DNA of 64,000 bases, from positions 2,604,001 through 2,668,000 of the forward strand of contig NZ_LR594675.1 in NCBI RefSeq assembly GCF_901827205.1, given 5' to 3'. The stretch is from Variovorax sp. PBS-H4. Lineage in GTDB: Bacteria; Pseudomonadota; Gammaproteobacteria; Burkholderiales; Burkholderiaceae_C. The notes beneath the pieces are model-generated. The model did not search any database. It saw only the letters and a program-made list of their open reading frames with translations, and had not been told where the DNA came from. This document shows, in pieces, positions 34,680 through 44,912 of this stretch. Numbering within the stretch: position 1 is the first letter of the stretch; every line of letters begins with the position of its first letter. Made by a program: the position numbers and the translations under genes.

Positions 34680-35468
34680 ATGACGAAGAGATTCGAAGGC
34701 AAGGTGGCGCTCGTCACCGGCGGTGCCCGCGGCATCGGGGCCGCGACCGCGCGCCTGCTGCGCGAGCAGGGCGCCATCGTGGCCATCGCCGACCTGCCGG
34801 GCGCGGGCGGCGAAGCCATGGCCTCGGACATCGGCGCCGTCTTTCATGCACTCGATGTGGTGCAGGAAGACGAGTGGCGGCGGGTGCTGGCGCGCTTGGT
34901 GGCCGACACCGGCGGGCTGGACGTGCTGGTGAACGCGGCGGGCATTGTCGGCGACAGCGTGAACGGCGCACTCGACCGGATCTCGCTCGCCGAGTGGCGC
35001 CGCGTCCTCGCGGTCAACCTCGACGGCACGTTCCTGGGCTGCCGCGAAGCCGTGGCCCACATGCGCGAGCAGGGCCGCGGCGGGGCCATCGTCAACCTGG
35101 CCTCGGTCGGCGCCTACTACCCGACGCCGCAGAACGTGGCCTACGGCGCCAGCAAGGCGGCGGTGACGAACCTCACCAAATCGGTGGCCCTGTTCGCCGC
35201 GGAGGGCGGGCACAGGATCCGCTGCAACTCCGTGCACCCCGGCATGATCGAGACACCGATGTTCAAGCAGATCGTGTCGGAGATCTCCCAACGCGCCATT
35301 GCGACCGCGAGCAAGGGCGCGCAATCGTCGATGGAGCGGATGCCCCTCGGTGCGCCGGGCAAGCCCGAGGAGGTGGCGGCCATGATTGCCTTCCTGGCCT
35401 CCGACGAGGCCGCCTACGTGACCGGCTCGGAGTTCACGGTGGATGGCGGTTGGCGCCTGCTGCGATAG
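34680..35468 (+). CDS. short-chain dehydrogenase/reductase (SDR)
   Basis: A 262-residue classical SDR. The coenzyme loop is TGGARGIG (about 14-21), the structural motif is NAAG, and the catalytic Tyr-x3-Lys is YGASK, with Ser in VNLASVGAYY. An acidic residue at the end of strand 2 (AIADLPG) predicts NAD(H) use. It likely oxidises a hydroxy group on the imported substrate. ATG 34680 has GGAG seven bases upstream; ATG 34656, overlapping the dctM stop, is an alternative. Confidence 0.92.
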   Translation: MTKRFEGKVALVTGGARGIGAATARLLREQGAIVAIADLPGAGGEAMASDIGAVFHALDVVQEDEWRRVLARLVADTGGLDVLVNAAGIVGDSVNGALDRISLAEWRRVLAVNLDGTFLGCREAVAHMREQGRGGAIVNLASVGAYYPTPQNVAYGASKAAVTNLTKSVALFAAEGGHRIRCNSVHPGMIETPMFKQIVSEISQRAIATASKGAQSSMERMPLGAPGKPEEVAAMIAFLASDEAAYVTGSEFTVDGGWRLLR

Positions 35469-35499
35469 GGGAAGCGGGACACGCGCTTCAGCGCGCCCG

Positions 35500-36747
35500 C
35501 TAGCCCTCGAAGGCGCGCGCCAGCAGCGCCGCGAAGGTGTTCTTCGCATGAACCAGGGCGGCGTCCTGCTGGAGCGCGATGGCATGCAGCGCCGTGATCC
35601 GCTGCGCAAACGCCTCCTGCAGGTGCGCCGCCGGCACCATCACGCGCAGCGTGCGCAGCCGCTCCTTCGAAATATTGGGCATCGAGGCGGCAGTGCCGCT
35701 CGCCAGCAGCTGCAGCCCCCTTCGCATGGCCGGCGCCCGCAGCAGCGCCCACAGGTAGAGCGGATGCACGCCGGCGTCCTGGCGCAGGCGCAGCCGGAAG
35801 ATCAGATCGGGCAGCAGGATCCGGCCCCGGGTCTCCCACACGTAGGCCGGCGTGCCCACCAGCTCCAGCGTGTTCTTGCGGCTGATCAGCAGGTCGCCGG
35901 TGCGCACCTCGTTGCGCGGGTCCGGCTGCTCGGTCTCGGGGAGCGTCTTGTGGTCGGACTCTTCGTAGAGCGCGTTCTTCAGCGCGCTCAGCCGCAGTAC
36001 GCCCCATTCGTTTTCGGTCTTCGGCCGATCATGGCAGCGCGGGCTCTTGCCGCTGTCGATGCCGTCGAGCAGCTCGCCGAGCTGCACCACCGGCCAGGCC
36101 TTCGGATTGCTCTGCGGGTTGCCGAACATGTCGTCCAGCAGCGCCGGCACCATCAGCTCGGTCAGCGCCCGTCCCCGGCGCCGCAACCGGACCATGCTGT
36201 CGACGCAGCCGAGCAGGTCGACCAGACGGCGCTGCCGGGCAAGCTCGGGCACCGGAATGACAGCGCCCGCCATGTAGGCGGTCGGCACGCGCTGCTGGCC
36301 GGCGGTTCCGGTGAGGCTGCGCTTCGCTGAGTTGCGGAAACGCTGCTGGCGCAGGAAGAAGTAGATCCATTCGGGCAGCACGTCCTCGCGCGCACGCAGC
36401 ACGTGAAACTCGGTGGAGCCGAAGCCGCGGCCACCGGGCAGGTCGCGCGCGAGGGCCACCTTGCCGTTCTCCATGCAAGGCGTGATCTTCGCGAAGAGGA
36501 CGTCGCCCTCGGCAAAGGGGGTGTAGCCCTTCCTCACCTCGCCGAAGGGCCGCACCAACCGCTGAGCGATGGTGGCGCTGATCTCGTCCACCGCGGCCAT
36601 CGGCACGAAGGCGACCTCGCTGTGCGCCTGCAGGCCGTGCTCCTTCGGAAGCCGGGGATTGATCTCGCAGACCTCGCCCAGAGTGGCCCGGCGGGCGGGT
36701 TGTCTTGTCGAATCACGTTGGCCTTCGGGCCGCCTTGCAATGCTCAT
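35500..36747 (-). CDS. hsdS: type I DNA methyltransferase specificity subunit HsdS
   Basis: A 415-residue protein with two target-recognition domains. TRD1 (about 20-190) begins RRATLGEVCEINPRLPKEH and contains GDVLFAKITPCMENGKVA; TRD2 (about 215-395) has WPVVQLGELLDGIDSGKSP and RTGDLLISRKNTLELVG. Each is followed by a helical conserved region used as a molecular ruler. It sits 39 bases after hsdM on the same strand. No HsdR gene follows: the next gene downstream is the convergent SDR. The recognition sequence cannot be predicted. Confidence 0.93.
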   Translation of the reverse strand: MSIARRPEGQRDSTRQPARRATLGEVCEINPRLPKEHGLQAHSEVAFVPMAAVDEISATIAQRLVRPFGEVRKGYTPFAEGDVLFAKITPCMENGKVALARDLPGGRGFGSTEFHVLRAREDVLPEWIYFFLRQQRFRNSAKRSLTGTAGQQRVPTAYMAGAVIPVPELARQRRLVDLLGCVDSMVRLRRRGRALTELMVPALLDDMFGNPQSNPKAWPVVQLGELLDGIDSGKSPRCHDRPKTENEWGVLRLSALKNALYEESDHKTLPETEQPDPRNEVRTGDLLISRKNTLELVGTPAYVWETRGRILLPDLIFRLRLRQDAGVHPLYLWALLRAPAMRRGLQLLASGTAASMPNISKERLRTLRVMVPAAHLQEAFAQRITALHAIALQQDAALVHAKNTFAALLARAFEG

Positions 36748-36786
36748 TCGATAACGTCCCTGTTTTTGTCATTTCACGCTCGCGGA

Positions 36787-38454
36787 TTACAGATCCAGCT
36801 CGGAGAGCAAGGCGCGCAGCGTCTCGATCTCTTTTTCGATCTCGGCTTCTATGGCGGCCAGTTCATCGAGGAGCGTGCGCGGGTCCTGGTGTTCGATCTG
36901 CGAGGGACTCATCGGCCGGTAGCGGCTGGCCGAGAGGCCGAAGTCGTTCGCGCGCAGTGCGGCGGCATCGGCGAACCACCACTTCTCGTGCCATTCGGCC
37001 GCCGCGTCTCGCGCCAGCCAGCGCGCCCATGCCGCCTCGCGTCCGATGAAGGCCTGCGCGAGCGCGGGCAGGTCGTCGGACTCGGTGGGCGTGTCGTGGT
37101 TGGCGTCCAGCCGGTAGCCGTCGTCCTCGACATGCAGGAACATCACGCGCTGCGTGCCGCCCCCGCGTCGAAAGAAGAGCACCGAGGTCTTCACGCCTGA
37201 ATAGGGCTGGAACACGCCGCCCGGCAGGCTCATCACCGCCTCGACGCAATGCTGCTCGATCAATTGGCTGCGCAACTCGCGGTGCGCGATGGTGGAACCG
37301 AAGAGCACGCCCTCGGGCACCACCACCGCGGCCCGGCCGCCGGGGCGCAGGCTGTCGAGCATGTACTTGAGGAAAAGCAGCTCGGTCGCGCTGGTGCTGC
37401 CGAGCTTTACCTCGTCGACGATGCGATCCTTGTCGATGCGGCCCGAAAACGGCGGATTGGCGAGCACGACGTCAAAGCCCTCGGCGGGCATGCCCAGCCG
37501 TGTCTTGACCTTGTCGTCGAGCAGCGTGGTCAGCACATTGCGCTGCAGGATGCGCACATGGGCCAGGCCGCGCAACGTGAGGTTCATGGTCGCCAGCCGC
37601 ACCATCTTCGGGTCGACATCGTTGCCGAAGAAGCTGCCGCGCTGCAGCGTGGCGAGCTGCGCGTCCGAGAGCAGGTCGCCCATGCCCCGACGGTGCGTCT
37701 TGCCCTCGAGCTCCGCTTCGACGATGCTGTCGGGCGAAGAGTTGGCCAGCCGCATGTGGTTGTAGGCCGCCACCAGGAAGCCCGCGGTGCCCGCGGCGGG
37801 GTCGTAGACGGTCTCGCCCACCTTCGGATCGATCATCTCGACGATGGTGCGGATCACGTGGCGCGGCGTGCGGAACTGGCCCAGCTCGCCGGCCTGCTTC
37901 ATCTGGCGCAGCACGTGCTCGAACAGGTCGCCCTTGGTGTCGGCATCGGCCTGGTCCAGCCGCAGGTCGCTGACCAGGCGCACGACCTGCGTCAGCACCG
38001 TCGGCTCGTCGATGCCCAGGCGCGCGCCGCGCATGAAGTCATGGGCGGAAGCCTCGCCGATCTCCGCGAAGAAGGGGAAGACCTCGTCGCGCACGAAGCG
38101 CACCAGTGCATCGCCCGACAGCACCTGCGACCACCACGACCAGCGAAAGCGGCTGCGCGGGACGCAGGCCTGGCCGTTGTGCAGGATGGTCAGCTGCTGC
38201 ATCTCTTCGGGCGCGCCCGGCACATGGGCGTTGGCGGGATTGCGCAGCTCCCATTCGCCGTCGAACAGGCTGCGGAACGAAACACCGAGCGCCTCTGCGC
38301 GCGCCTGCGCATCCGTGTCGAGGCCCTGGACCAGATAGAAGAAGAACAGGAAGCAGAGCTGTTCGGTGTTGCCGACGGGATCCGGATAGCCGCCGCCAAA
38401 GAGGTAGTCGCGAATCTGGTCGATCGACCGTCGCATGTCGGCAGTCAGGGGCAT
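36787..38454 (-). CDS. hsdM: type I N6-adenine DNA methyltransferase HsdM
   Basis: A 555-residue methylase. HsdM_N domain at the start (SIDQIRDYLFGGGYPDP), SAM-binding motif I DPAAGTAGFL near residue 217, and catalytic motif IV NPPF near 335 (VLANPPFSGRIDKD). The C-terminus has a coiled coil (LLDELAAIEAEIEKEIETLRALL) that would contact HsdS. Upstream is a divergent hydrolase, so no HsdR accompanies the pair. The complex should methylate adenine at a bipartite site without cutting. Confidence 0.94.
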   Translation of the reverse strand: MPLTADMRRSIDQIRDYLFGGGYPDPVGNTEQLCFLFFFYLVQGLDTDAQARAEALGVSFRSLFDGEWELRNPANAHVPGAPEEMQQLTILHNGQACVPRSRFRWSWWSQVLSGDALVRFVRDEVFPFFAEIGEASAHDFMRGARLGIDEPTVLTQVVRLVSDLRLDQADADTKGDLFEHVLRQMKQAGELGQFRTPRHVIRTIVEMIDPKVGETVYDPAAGTAGFLVAAYNHMRLANSSPDSIVEAELEGKTHRRGMGDLLSDAQLATLQRGSFFGNDVDPKMVRLATMNLTLRGLAHVRILQRNVLTTLLDDKVKTRLGMPAEGFDVVLANPPFSGRIDKDRIVDEVKLGSTSATELLFLKYMLDSLRPGGRAAVVVPEGVLFGSTIAHRELRSQLIEQHCVEAVMSLPGGVFQPYSGVKTSVLFFRRGGGTQRVMFLHVEDDGYRLDANHDTPTESDDLPALAQAFIGREAAWARWLARDAAAEWHEKWWFADAAALRANDFGLSASRYRPMSPSQIEHQDPRTLLDELAAIEAEIEKEIETLRALLSELDL

Positions 38455-38582
38455 GGGGGAAGGAGGCTCGAAAACATTTTGTTGTGGCCGCGAGTCTACG
38501 AGGCAATTGGGGAGCGGCCCGCGGCGCCAGCTGGAGCAAACTAAAGGACTCGTACTACAACAGGCCGCAGCGCCACTCTGCC

Positions 38583-39521
38583 ATGACCGCGACCCTCCCG
38601 CGCCTCGAAGTCGCCCAGCGCGATCTCTCCGCCTACGCCCAAGGCAACACCGGCATCGACTACGTCCACCGCTTCGAGTCCGGCAAGCCTGGGCCGCACG
38701 TGCTGATCAACGCGTTGACCCACGGCAACGAGATCTGCGGAATGGTGGCCGCCACCCGCCTGCTCGACAGCGGCGTGCGCCCGAAGATCGGCACTCTCAC
38801 GGTGAGCTTTGCCCATGTGGAGGCGTACAACGCTTTTGACGCGCAGAAGCCTTTCGAGAACCGGCAGCTGGTGCACAACCTCAACCGCGTCTGGTCCGAC
38901 GAGTGGCTGGACGGCCCGGAAGACAGCCCCGAGCTGCGCCGCGCCCGCGCGTTGCGGCCGGTCGTTGCGGCGGCGGACCACATCCTCGACCTGCACTCCA
39001 CCAGCCAGGACGTGGTGCCCTTCTGGGTCTACCCCGCCTTCTCGCGCAACGCAGCAGTGGCGCTGGCGATCGGCCGGCCCTCGGTGCACCTGGTGATGCC
39101 CAAGGGCCTGGGCTCGGGCACGCCGCTGATCCAGCACGGCCGCCACGGCGAAGACGAGGGTCCGGCTGGCGCGGCGCTGGTGGCCGAGTGCGGGCAGCAT
39201 TTCCTGCAGGCCACGGCGGACATGGCGGTGGCGGTGACTTTCGATTTCCTGGCTCATTTCGGCCTCGTCGACCGCGAAGCCTCTCTGCTCGCGCCCGAGC
39301 CACAGCGGCGCTTCGAGCTGCTGGAGACGCGCATGGTCAAGACGCCGGAATTCCGCTTCGTGCGGCCGCTCGTCGGCTTCGAGGTGTTCGCGAAGGACGA
39401 ACTCATTGCGATCGATGGCGAGGAGGAGATCCGGGCCCCTTGCAACCATTGCACGGTGCTGATGCCGGCACGGGTGCCGATCGTGGGGCGGGAGGCGGTC
39501 TACCTGACGCGACCCTTGTAG
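38583..39521 (+). CDS. succinylglutamate desuccinylase/aspartoacylase family hydrolase
   Basis: A 312-residue Zn carboxypeptidase-like amidohydrolase. NALTHGNEICG supplies the His and Glu zinc ligands and ILDLHSTS the third His. Family members remove acyl groups from N-acyl amino acids. The family C-terminal beta domain is present (GFEVFAKDELIAIDGEEE). It stands alone, divergent from hsdM and convergent with glnS; pathway unclear. Confidence 0.88.
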   Translation: MTATLPRLEVAQRDLSAYAQGNTGIDYVHRFESGKPGPHVLINALTHGNEICGMVAATRLLDSGVRPKIGTLTVSFAHVEAYNAFDAQKPFENRQLVHNLNRVWSDEWLDGPEDSPELRRARALRPVVAAADHILDLHSTSQDVVPFWVYPAFSRNAAVALAIGRPSVHLVMPKGLGSGTPLIQHGRHGEDEGPAGAALVAECGQHFLQATADMAVAVTFDFLAHFGLVDREASLLAPEPQRRFELLETRMVKTPEFRFVRPLVGFEVFAKDELIAIDGEEEIRAPCNHCTVLMPARVPIVGREAVYLTRPL

Positions 39522-39531
39522 GCGCCGCTCC

Positions 39532-41331
<1,800 letters not shown>

Positions 41332-41466
41332 CCGTTCATTCTAGGTTGCGCTTCAGCGGAGTTACTTTTGGAAACGTTCTTCACGGAGCAATGTGAACCG
41401 CGTTGACATTTCCTGCGTTCAATACGGACATGGACGCACGGCGTCCCCCTTACAAGGAGTCCCACC

Positions 41467-41799
41467 ATGAGTGTCACCCGTTCCAATTTCTACAAATGGG
41501 CTGCCGTTGGCGCCGTCGCAGCGGGCGCGCTGTTCACCGCCGCCTCGGCCAATGCCCGCGGCGACGTGAGCTGGTCGGTCGGCATCAGCGCACCTGGCGT
41601 CGCGGTCGGCGTGGCGGCTCCCCCGGTGTACTACGCACCGCCGCCGCCCGTCTATTACCGTCCAGCTGCGCCCGTGTACTACGCGCCACCGCCGCCTGTC
41701 TATTACCGTCCGGCGCCCGTGTACTACGGTCCGCCGCCTGCGTACTACGGCCCGCCGCGCGGCTACTACCGCCATCACCACCATCGCGACTGGCGTTGA
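41467..41799 (+). CDS. Tyr/Pro-repeat secreted protein
   Basis: A 110-residue exported protein. Signal peptide ends near ASANA (residue 29). After a short region (SWSVGISAPGVAVGVAAPP), residues about 51-97 are repeats of the pattern P-VYY-(A/R/G)-P-PP, then a His-rich tail (RHHHHRDWR). Proteins of this type are common in Burkholderiales; the role is unknown, possibly cell-envelope or metal-related given the His run (inference). A strong terminator lies 38 bases after the stop. Confidence 0.8.
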   Translation: MSVTRSNFYKWAAVGAVAAGALFTAASANARGDVSWSVGISAPGVAVGVAAPPVYYAPPPPVYYRPAAPVYYAPPPPVYYRPAPVYYGPPPAYYGPPRGYYRHHHHRDWR

Positions 41800-41836
41800 T
41801 CGCAGACAGCCAAGATTGCCTGCTGTCACATGAAGG

Positions 41837-41860
41837 AACCGGCCCCGCGGCCGGTTTTTT
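41837..41860 (+). terminator. Rho-independent terminator after Tyr/Pro-repeat gene
   Basis: Perfect stem AACCGGCC-CCGC-GGCCGGTT followed by a run of T (41855-41860 is all T). It ends the rightward transcript; on the other strand no T-tract follows, so it probably acts mainly rightward, though it also lies just past the LytTR response regulator stop. Confidence 0.88.
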
Positions 41861-41880
41861 CATGGCCGTTCCATCGGCGC

Positions 41881-42726
41881 CTACATCGCCTTGAAGAGGT
41901 GGGCGTAGAGGCGGCTGACGGGGATTTTCTCCGTACGGCCGCGCAGGGACAGGTGCAGCTTGCCGCTGTCGTCGCGGTGCACCGATTCGATGGCGTCGCT
42001 GCGCACGACGACCGCCCGGTGAACCTGCCAGAACAAGCCGGCGTCGAGTTGCGGCAGCAGCTGCTTCAGCGGCGTGCGGATCAGGTACTCGCGGGAAGCG
42101 GTGAGCACGCGCACGTACTTGTCGGCGGCCTCGAAGTACTGCACCTCCTCGACCGGCACCATGCGAACGGTGCTGCCCGCGCTGCCCGCGTCGCTGGCCG
42201 CAATCAGCTTGAGGGGTGCTGCACCCGCCAGGCCCGGAAGGGTTGCACCGCCGCCCGCTGCGGCCAGCAGCTGGCGCCACTGCGACAGCGTGCCAGCCAG
42301 CGCATCCTCGGCGCTGGGCGCGGGACCGTCGCGCTCCCGTGGCTCCAGCGTCTGGCGCAGCCGCGCGACCGTGCGCCGGAGCCGTTCCGGCTGCACGGGC
42401 TTGAGCACATAGTCGATGGCCTGCGCATCGAAAGCCCGGGCGGCATATTCGTCGTAGGCGGTCACAAAAACCAATTGCGGCATCGGCGCCTCGTCGGTGG
42501 GCCAGCTGTCGGCCAGCTCCGCGGCGGCGGCCAGGCCATCCTGCCCCGGCATGCGGATGTCGAAGAACAGCACTTGCGGCAGCAGTCGCAATGCCTCGCG
42601 CACCGCGCTGTGGCCATCGGCCACGGTGGCGAGCACCTCCAGCTCGGGCCAGGCGGCCGACAGCTCGGCGCGCAGGGCCTGCGCCAGCAGGGGCTCGTCT
42701 TCGGCAATGAGGGCAGTCGTCTTCAT
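41881..42726 (-). CDS. LytTR-family response regulator
   Basis: A 281-residue two-component regulator. The receiver (1-125) has phospho-acceptor Asp56 in FFDIRMPG and Lys in YVLKPVQ; the LytTR DNA-binding domain spans about 175-281 (VEEVQYFEAADKYVRVLT, FWQVHRAVVVRSDAIESV). AlgR/LytR type. The ATG overlaps the kinase gene (ATGA), so they form a pair. Likely binds 9-bp direct repeats. Confidence 0.93.
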   Translation of the reverse strand: MKTTALIAEDEPLLAQALRAELSAAWPELEVLATVADGHSAVREALRLLPQVLFFDIRMPGQDGLAAAAELADSWPTDEAPMPQLVFVTAYDEYAARAFDAQAIDYVLKPVQPERLRRTVARLRQTLEPRERDGPAPSAEDALAGTLSQWRQLLAAAGGGATLPGLAGAAPLKLIAASDAGSAGSTVRMVPVEEVQYFEAADKYVRVLTASREYLIRTPLKQLLPQLDAGLFWQVHRAVVVRSDAIESVHRDDSGKLHLSLRGRTEKIPVSRLYAHLFKAM

Positions 42727-43790
42727 GGGGGGAGCGGGAAAGTGATGGTGGCGCAGGTGCCGCCGGCCGGGTGCGATGCCAGCTGCAGCGCGCCTTGCGT
42801 GCCGTAGACGGTGGCCAGGCGTTCCCGCACCTGCGAGAGGCCGAAGCCTCCGTCCGGGGCCGGAACGCCGGCGCTTTCGGCGATCCCTGCACCGGTGTCG
42901 CGCACCTCGACGACCAGGCGCCGGCCTTCGCGCCGCGCGCCGATGACGATCTCGCCGCCCTCGACCTTCGGCTCCAGCCCGTGGCGGATCGCGTTCTCCA
43001 CCAGCGGCTGCAGCAGCAGCGGCGGCACGGGCACCTCGCGCAGATCATCGGGCAGCTCGAGCCGGTAGGCGAGCCGCGGGCCCATGCGCACGGACATCAG
43101 CTCCAGGTAGTCGCCCAGCCGCTGGAACTCGGCCGACAGCGGGTGTGCGAGCGAGCGCGAGCCGCTGAGGGTCACGCGCAGGTAGCTGTTGAGGCGGTCG
43201 AGCATGGCCACGGCGCGCGGCGGATCGGTGGCGATCAGCACGCGGAGGTTGGCCAGCGTGTTGAACAGCATGTGCGGCTCGAGCTGGGTTTCCAGCAGCT
43301 TGAGGCGCGCATCCGCGGCGTCGCGCTGGGCCAGCGCGATCTCGCCTTCGAGGTACTTGCTCTTGCCGCGGCTGTAGTAGAAGTAGCAGATGACCACGCC
43401 GGCCGCCACCGTGATCATGGCCGTGGAGGCCAGCTTGTCCCGCGAGAGGCTCAGCAATTCCAGCATGGGCTTGCCGGTCCAGGCGTCTCCGATCGCGTTG
43501 CCGCCCAGGAAGCCGGCCACGATGCCGGCAATGACCAGCGCGATGCCGCGCCAGCCGTGCGGCCAGGGCGTGGCATCGCGGCCGGCGAGCATCAGCCTGC
43601 CGACGTCGACCACCAGCCAGCTGATGAGCCCGATCGAGAGCGAATAGACGAATTGCGGCGCCCACGCGCCACGGCCCGAGATCGACAGCGCAACCGCGAT
43701 GACGCAGCAGAACCCGGCCGTCGAGATGCCGTGCCGCAGAACGTGCCGGAGGTTTTCCGGCGAGAAGTTGCGTGCCGGCGCTTCGTTCAC
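42723..43790 (-). CDS. LytS-type sensor histidine kinase
   Basis: A 355-residue kinase of the His_kinase (LytS/YehU) type. About four transmembrane segments occupy residues 20-145; the phospho-accepting His is in LEPHMLFNTLANL (about 172), and the ATPase domain has QPLVENAIRHGLEP (N box) and GGFGLSQVRERL (G box). The start is GTG at 43790, overlapping the upstream 2TM gene as GTGA. Confidence 0.92.
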   Translation of the reverse strand: MNEAPARNFSPENLRHVLRHGISTAGFCCVIAVALSISGRGAWAPQFVYSLSIGLISWLVVDVGRLMLAGRDATPWPHGWRGIALVIAGIVAGFLGGNAIGDAWTGKPMLELLSLSRDKLASTAMITVAAGVVICYFYYSRGKSKYLEGEIALAQRDAADARLKLLETQLEPHMLFNTLANLRVLIATDPPRAVAMLDRLNSYLRVTLSGSRSLAHPLSAEFQRLGDYLELMSVRMGPRLAYRLELPDDLREVPVPPLLLQPLVENAIRHGLEPKVEGGEIVIGARREGRRLVVEVRDTGAGIAESAGVPAPDGGFGLSQVRERLATVYGTQGALQLASHPAGGTCATITFPLPP

Positions 43791-44080
43791 CCGCGGTCTC
43801 CGCCGCGCAGCGCCTTGCGTTCGCGTTCGAGCAGACGGTCGTAGAAATTGCCGCCCGGTGCCACGAAGAACACCACGGCGCCGTGAATCAGCAGCCCGAG
43901 GCCCCAGCCGAGCAAGGGGTACATGGCCCAGTTCTGCCCCCGCGAGCTCGCCAGGACGACGAGGAACAGGTTGACCAGCACATAGACGGTGGCATGGATG
44001 TACCAGCCCATCTTGGCGCCGGCGCGGCGGCGCGCGCGGCGTTCGAGGCGATCCGTGGAGGGGTGAAGGTCGTCGGTCAT
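43787..44080 (-). CDS. 2TM-domain small membrane protein
   Basis: A 97-residue protein with the 2TM domain pattern: a basic stretch RRARRRAGAKMGWYIHATVYVLVN, then a second helix in LLGWGLGLLIHGAVVFFV. This domain is often found fused to, or next to, LytS-type kinases, and here the stop overlaps the kinase start (GTGA). It may modulate the kinase or serve as an accessory sensor (inference). ATG at 44080. Confidence 0.82.
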   Translation of the reverse strand: MTDDLHPSTDRLERRARRRAGAKMGWYIHATVYVLVNLFLVVLASSRGQNWAMYPLLGWGLGLLIHGAVVFFVAPGGNFYDRLLERERKALRGGDRG

Positions 44081-44153
44081 GTCGGTCTTTCGATGGAACA
44101 GGGATTCTTGCGGAAGAAGAAGGGGAACGGCGGAAAAAGCCGCGCCGTATCGA

Positions 44154-44681
44154 TCAGGCGCCGACCGCGGGCAGGGCCCCGGCGGTGTTGCGAATCGCCA
44201 GCTTCCAAAGGCGCAGGGTGCGGGCGGCAAAGATGCCGCTGAAGGCGCCGTACAGTGTGCCGATGCCCAGGGCGAAGCCGGTATGGCGCGCCACTTCCGG
44301 ATGCATCGCCAGCAGCACGCCCACGGCGTACTTCGTGAAGAAGATGCCCATCATCAGCGCCAGCGGCGCGGCGCTTCCGGGCAGGTGGAAGGTGCGGGTC
44401 GCGGCGTTGTAACGCGTGGCGGCCGGCAGCGGCCAGCGCTGCACGGTCAGCAGCAGCACGCTGACCGCGCCGGCCCAGCCAAGCAGGGCGACCGGCGAAT
44501 CGCCGAAGGCCGAGAGCATCCCGAAGAAGGACAACCCGGCCATGGCCACGGGCAGCACCGTCACGCGCACCAGGCTCACGCTGCTGGCGAACATCTGCTT
44601 GATGCCCAGCCAGACGAGCAGGGCGAAGAGCACGAATACCCAGCGAGGGGTGTGGGTCAGGATCTGGGTCAGCATCTGCAT
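44154..44681 (-). CDS. uncharacterised multi-helix membrane protein
   Basis: A 175-residue inner-membrane protein with about five hydrophobic segments (for example RWVFVLFALLVWLGI and GTLYGAFSGIFAART). No function recognised. A GGAGA site precedes the ATG at 44681. It is the first gene of the leftward run that continues into the 2TM protein, kinase and regulator, 73 bases before the 2TM gene, and may share their transcript. Divergent from the RND pump operon. Confidence 0.75.
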   Translation of the reverse strand: MQMLTQILTHTPRWVFVLFALLVWLGIKQMFASSVSLVRVTVLPVAMAGLSFFGMLSAFGDSPVALLGWAGAVSVLLLTVQRWPLPAATRYNAATRTFHLPGSAAPLALMMGIFFTKYAVGVLLAMHPEVARHTGFALGIGTLYGAFSGIFAARTLRLWKLAIRNTAGALPAVGA

Positions 44682-44824
44682 GGTGTTTCTCCGTTGAAGA
44701 GGGTTCGGAAGCGTCGATGGGGGACTGTGCCGAGCGGCCCGCACACCCGCCACGGCCTTGCGACGAACTGCAGTGGACCGGCGCGAGTTGCAATCCGCTG
44801 TCGCCGGACGCAATGCGCAACGCC

Positions 44825-44869
44825 GGCTTTACCGGGGCTTTACGGTTTATGGGAACTGGGCGCTACGAT
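44825..44869 (+). promoter_or_regulatory. OmpR/PhoB-type direct repeat and -10 before RND operon
   Basis: Two identical octamers GGCTTTAC at 44825-44832 and 44836-44843, spaced exactly 11 bp, as in OmpR/PhoB-family boxes where each half fits one helical turn. A -10-like TACGAT lies at 44864-44869, 43 bases before the mdtA-like start. The box may replace a -35. Confidence 0.5.
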
Positions 44870-44912
44870 TCGGCGCTCCACTAACGGCTGCTTGCGAACC
44901 GCCCCGTTGCCG

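Noticed and set aside
17761..35468. Integrative element or genomic island
   Set aside because: No integrase, transposase, tRNA end, direct repeats or clear composition shift at the borders, though the block is functionally accessory.
41403..41431. Sigma-70 promoter with TTGACA for the Tyr/Pro-repeat gene
   Set aside because: TTGACA is present at 41403-41408, but no -10 element lies at 16-18 bp spacing.
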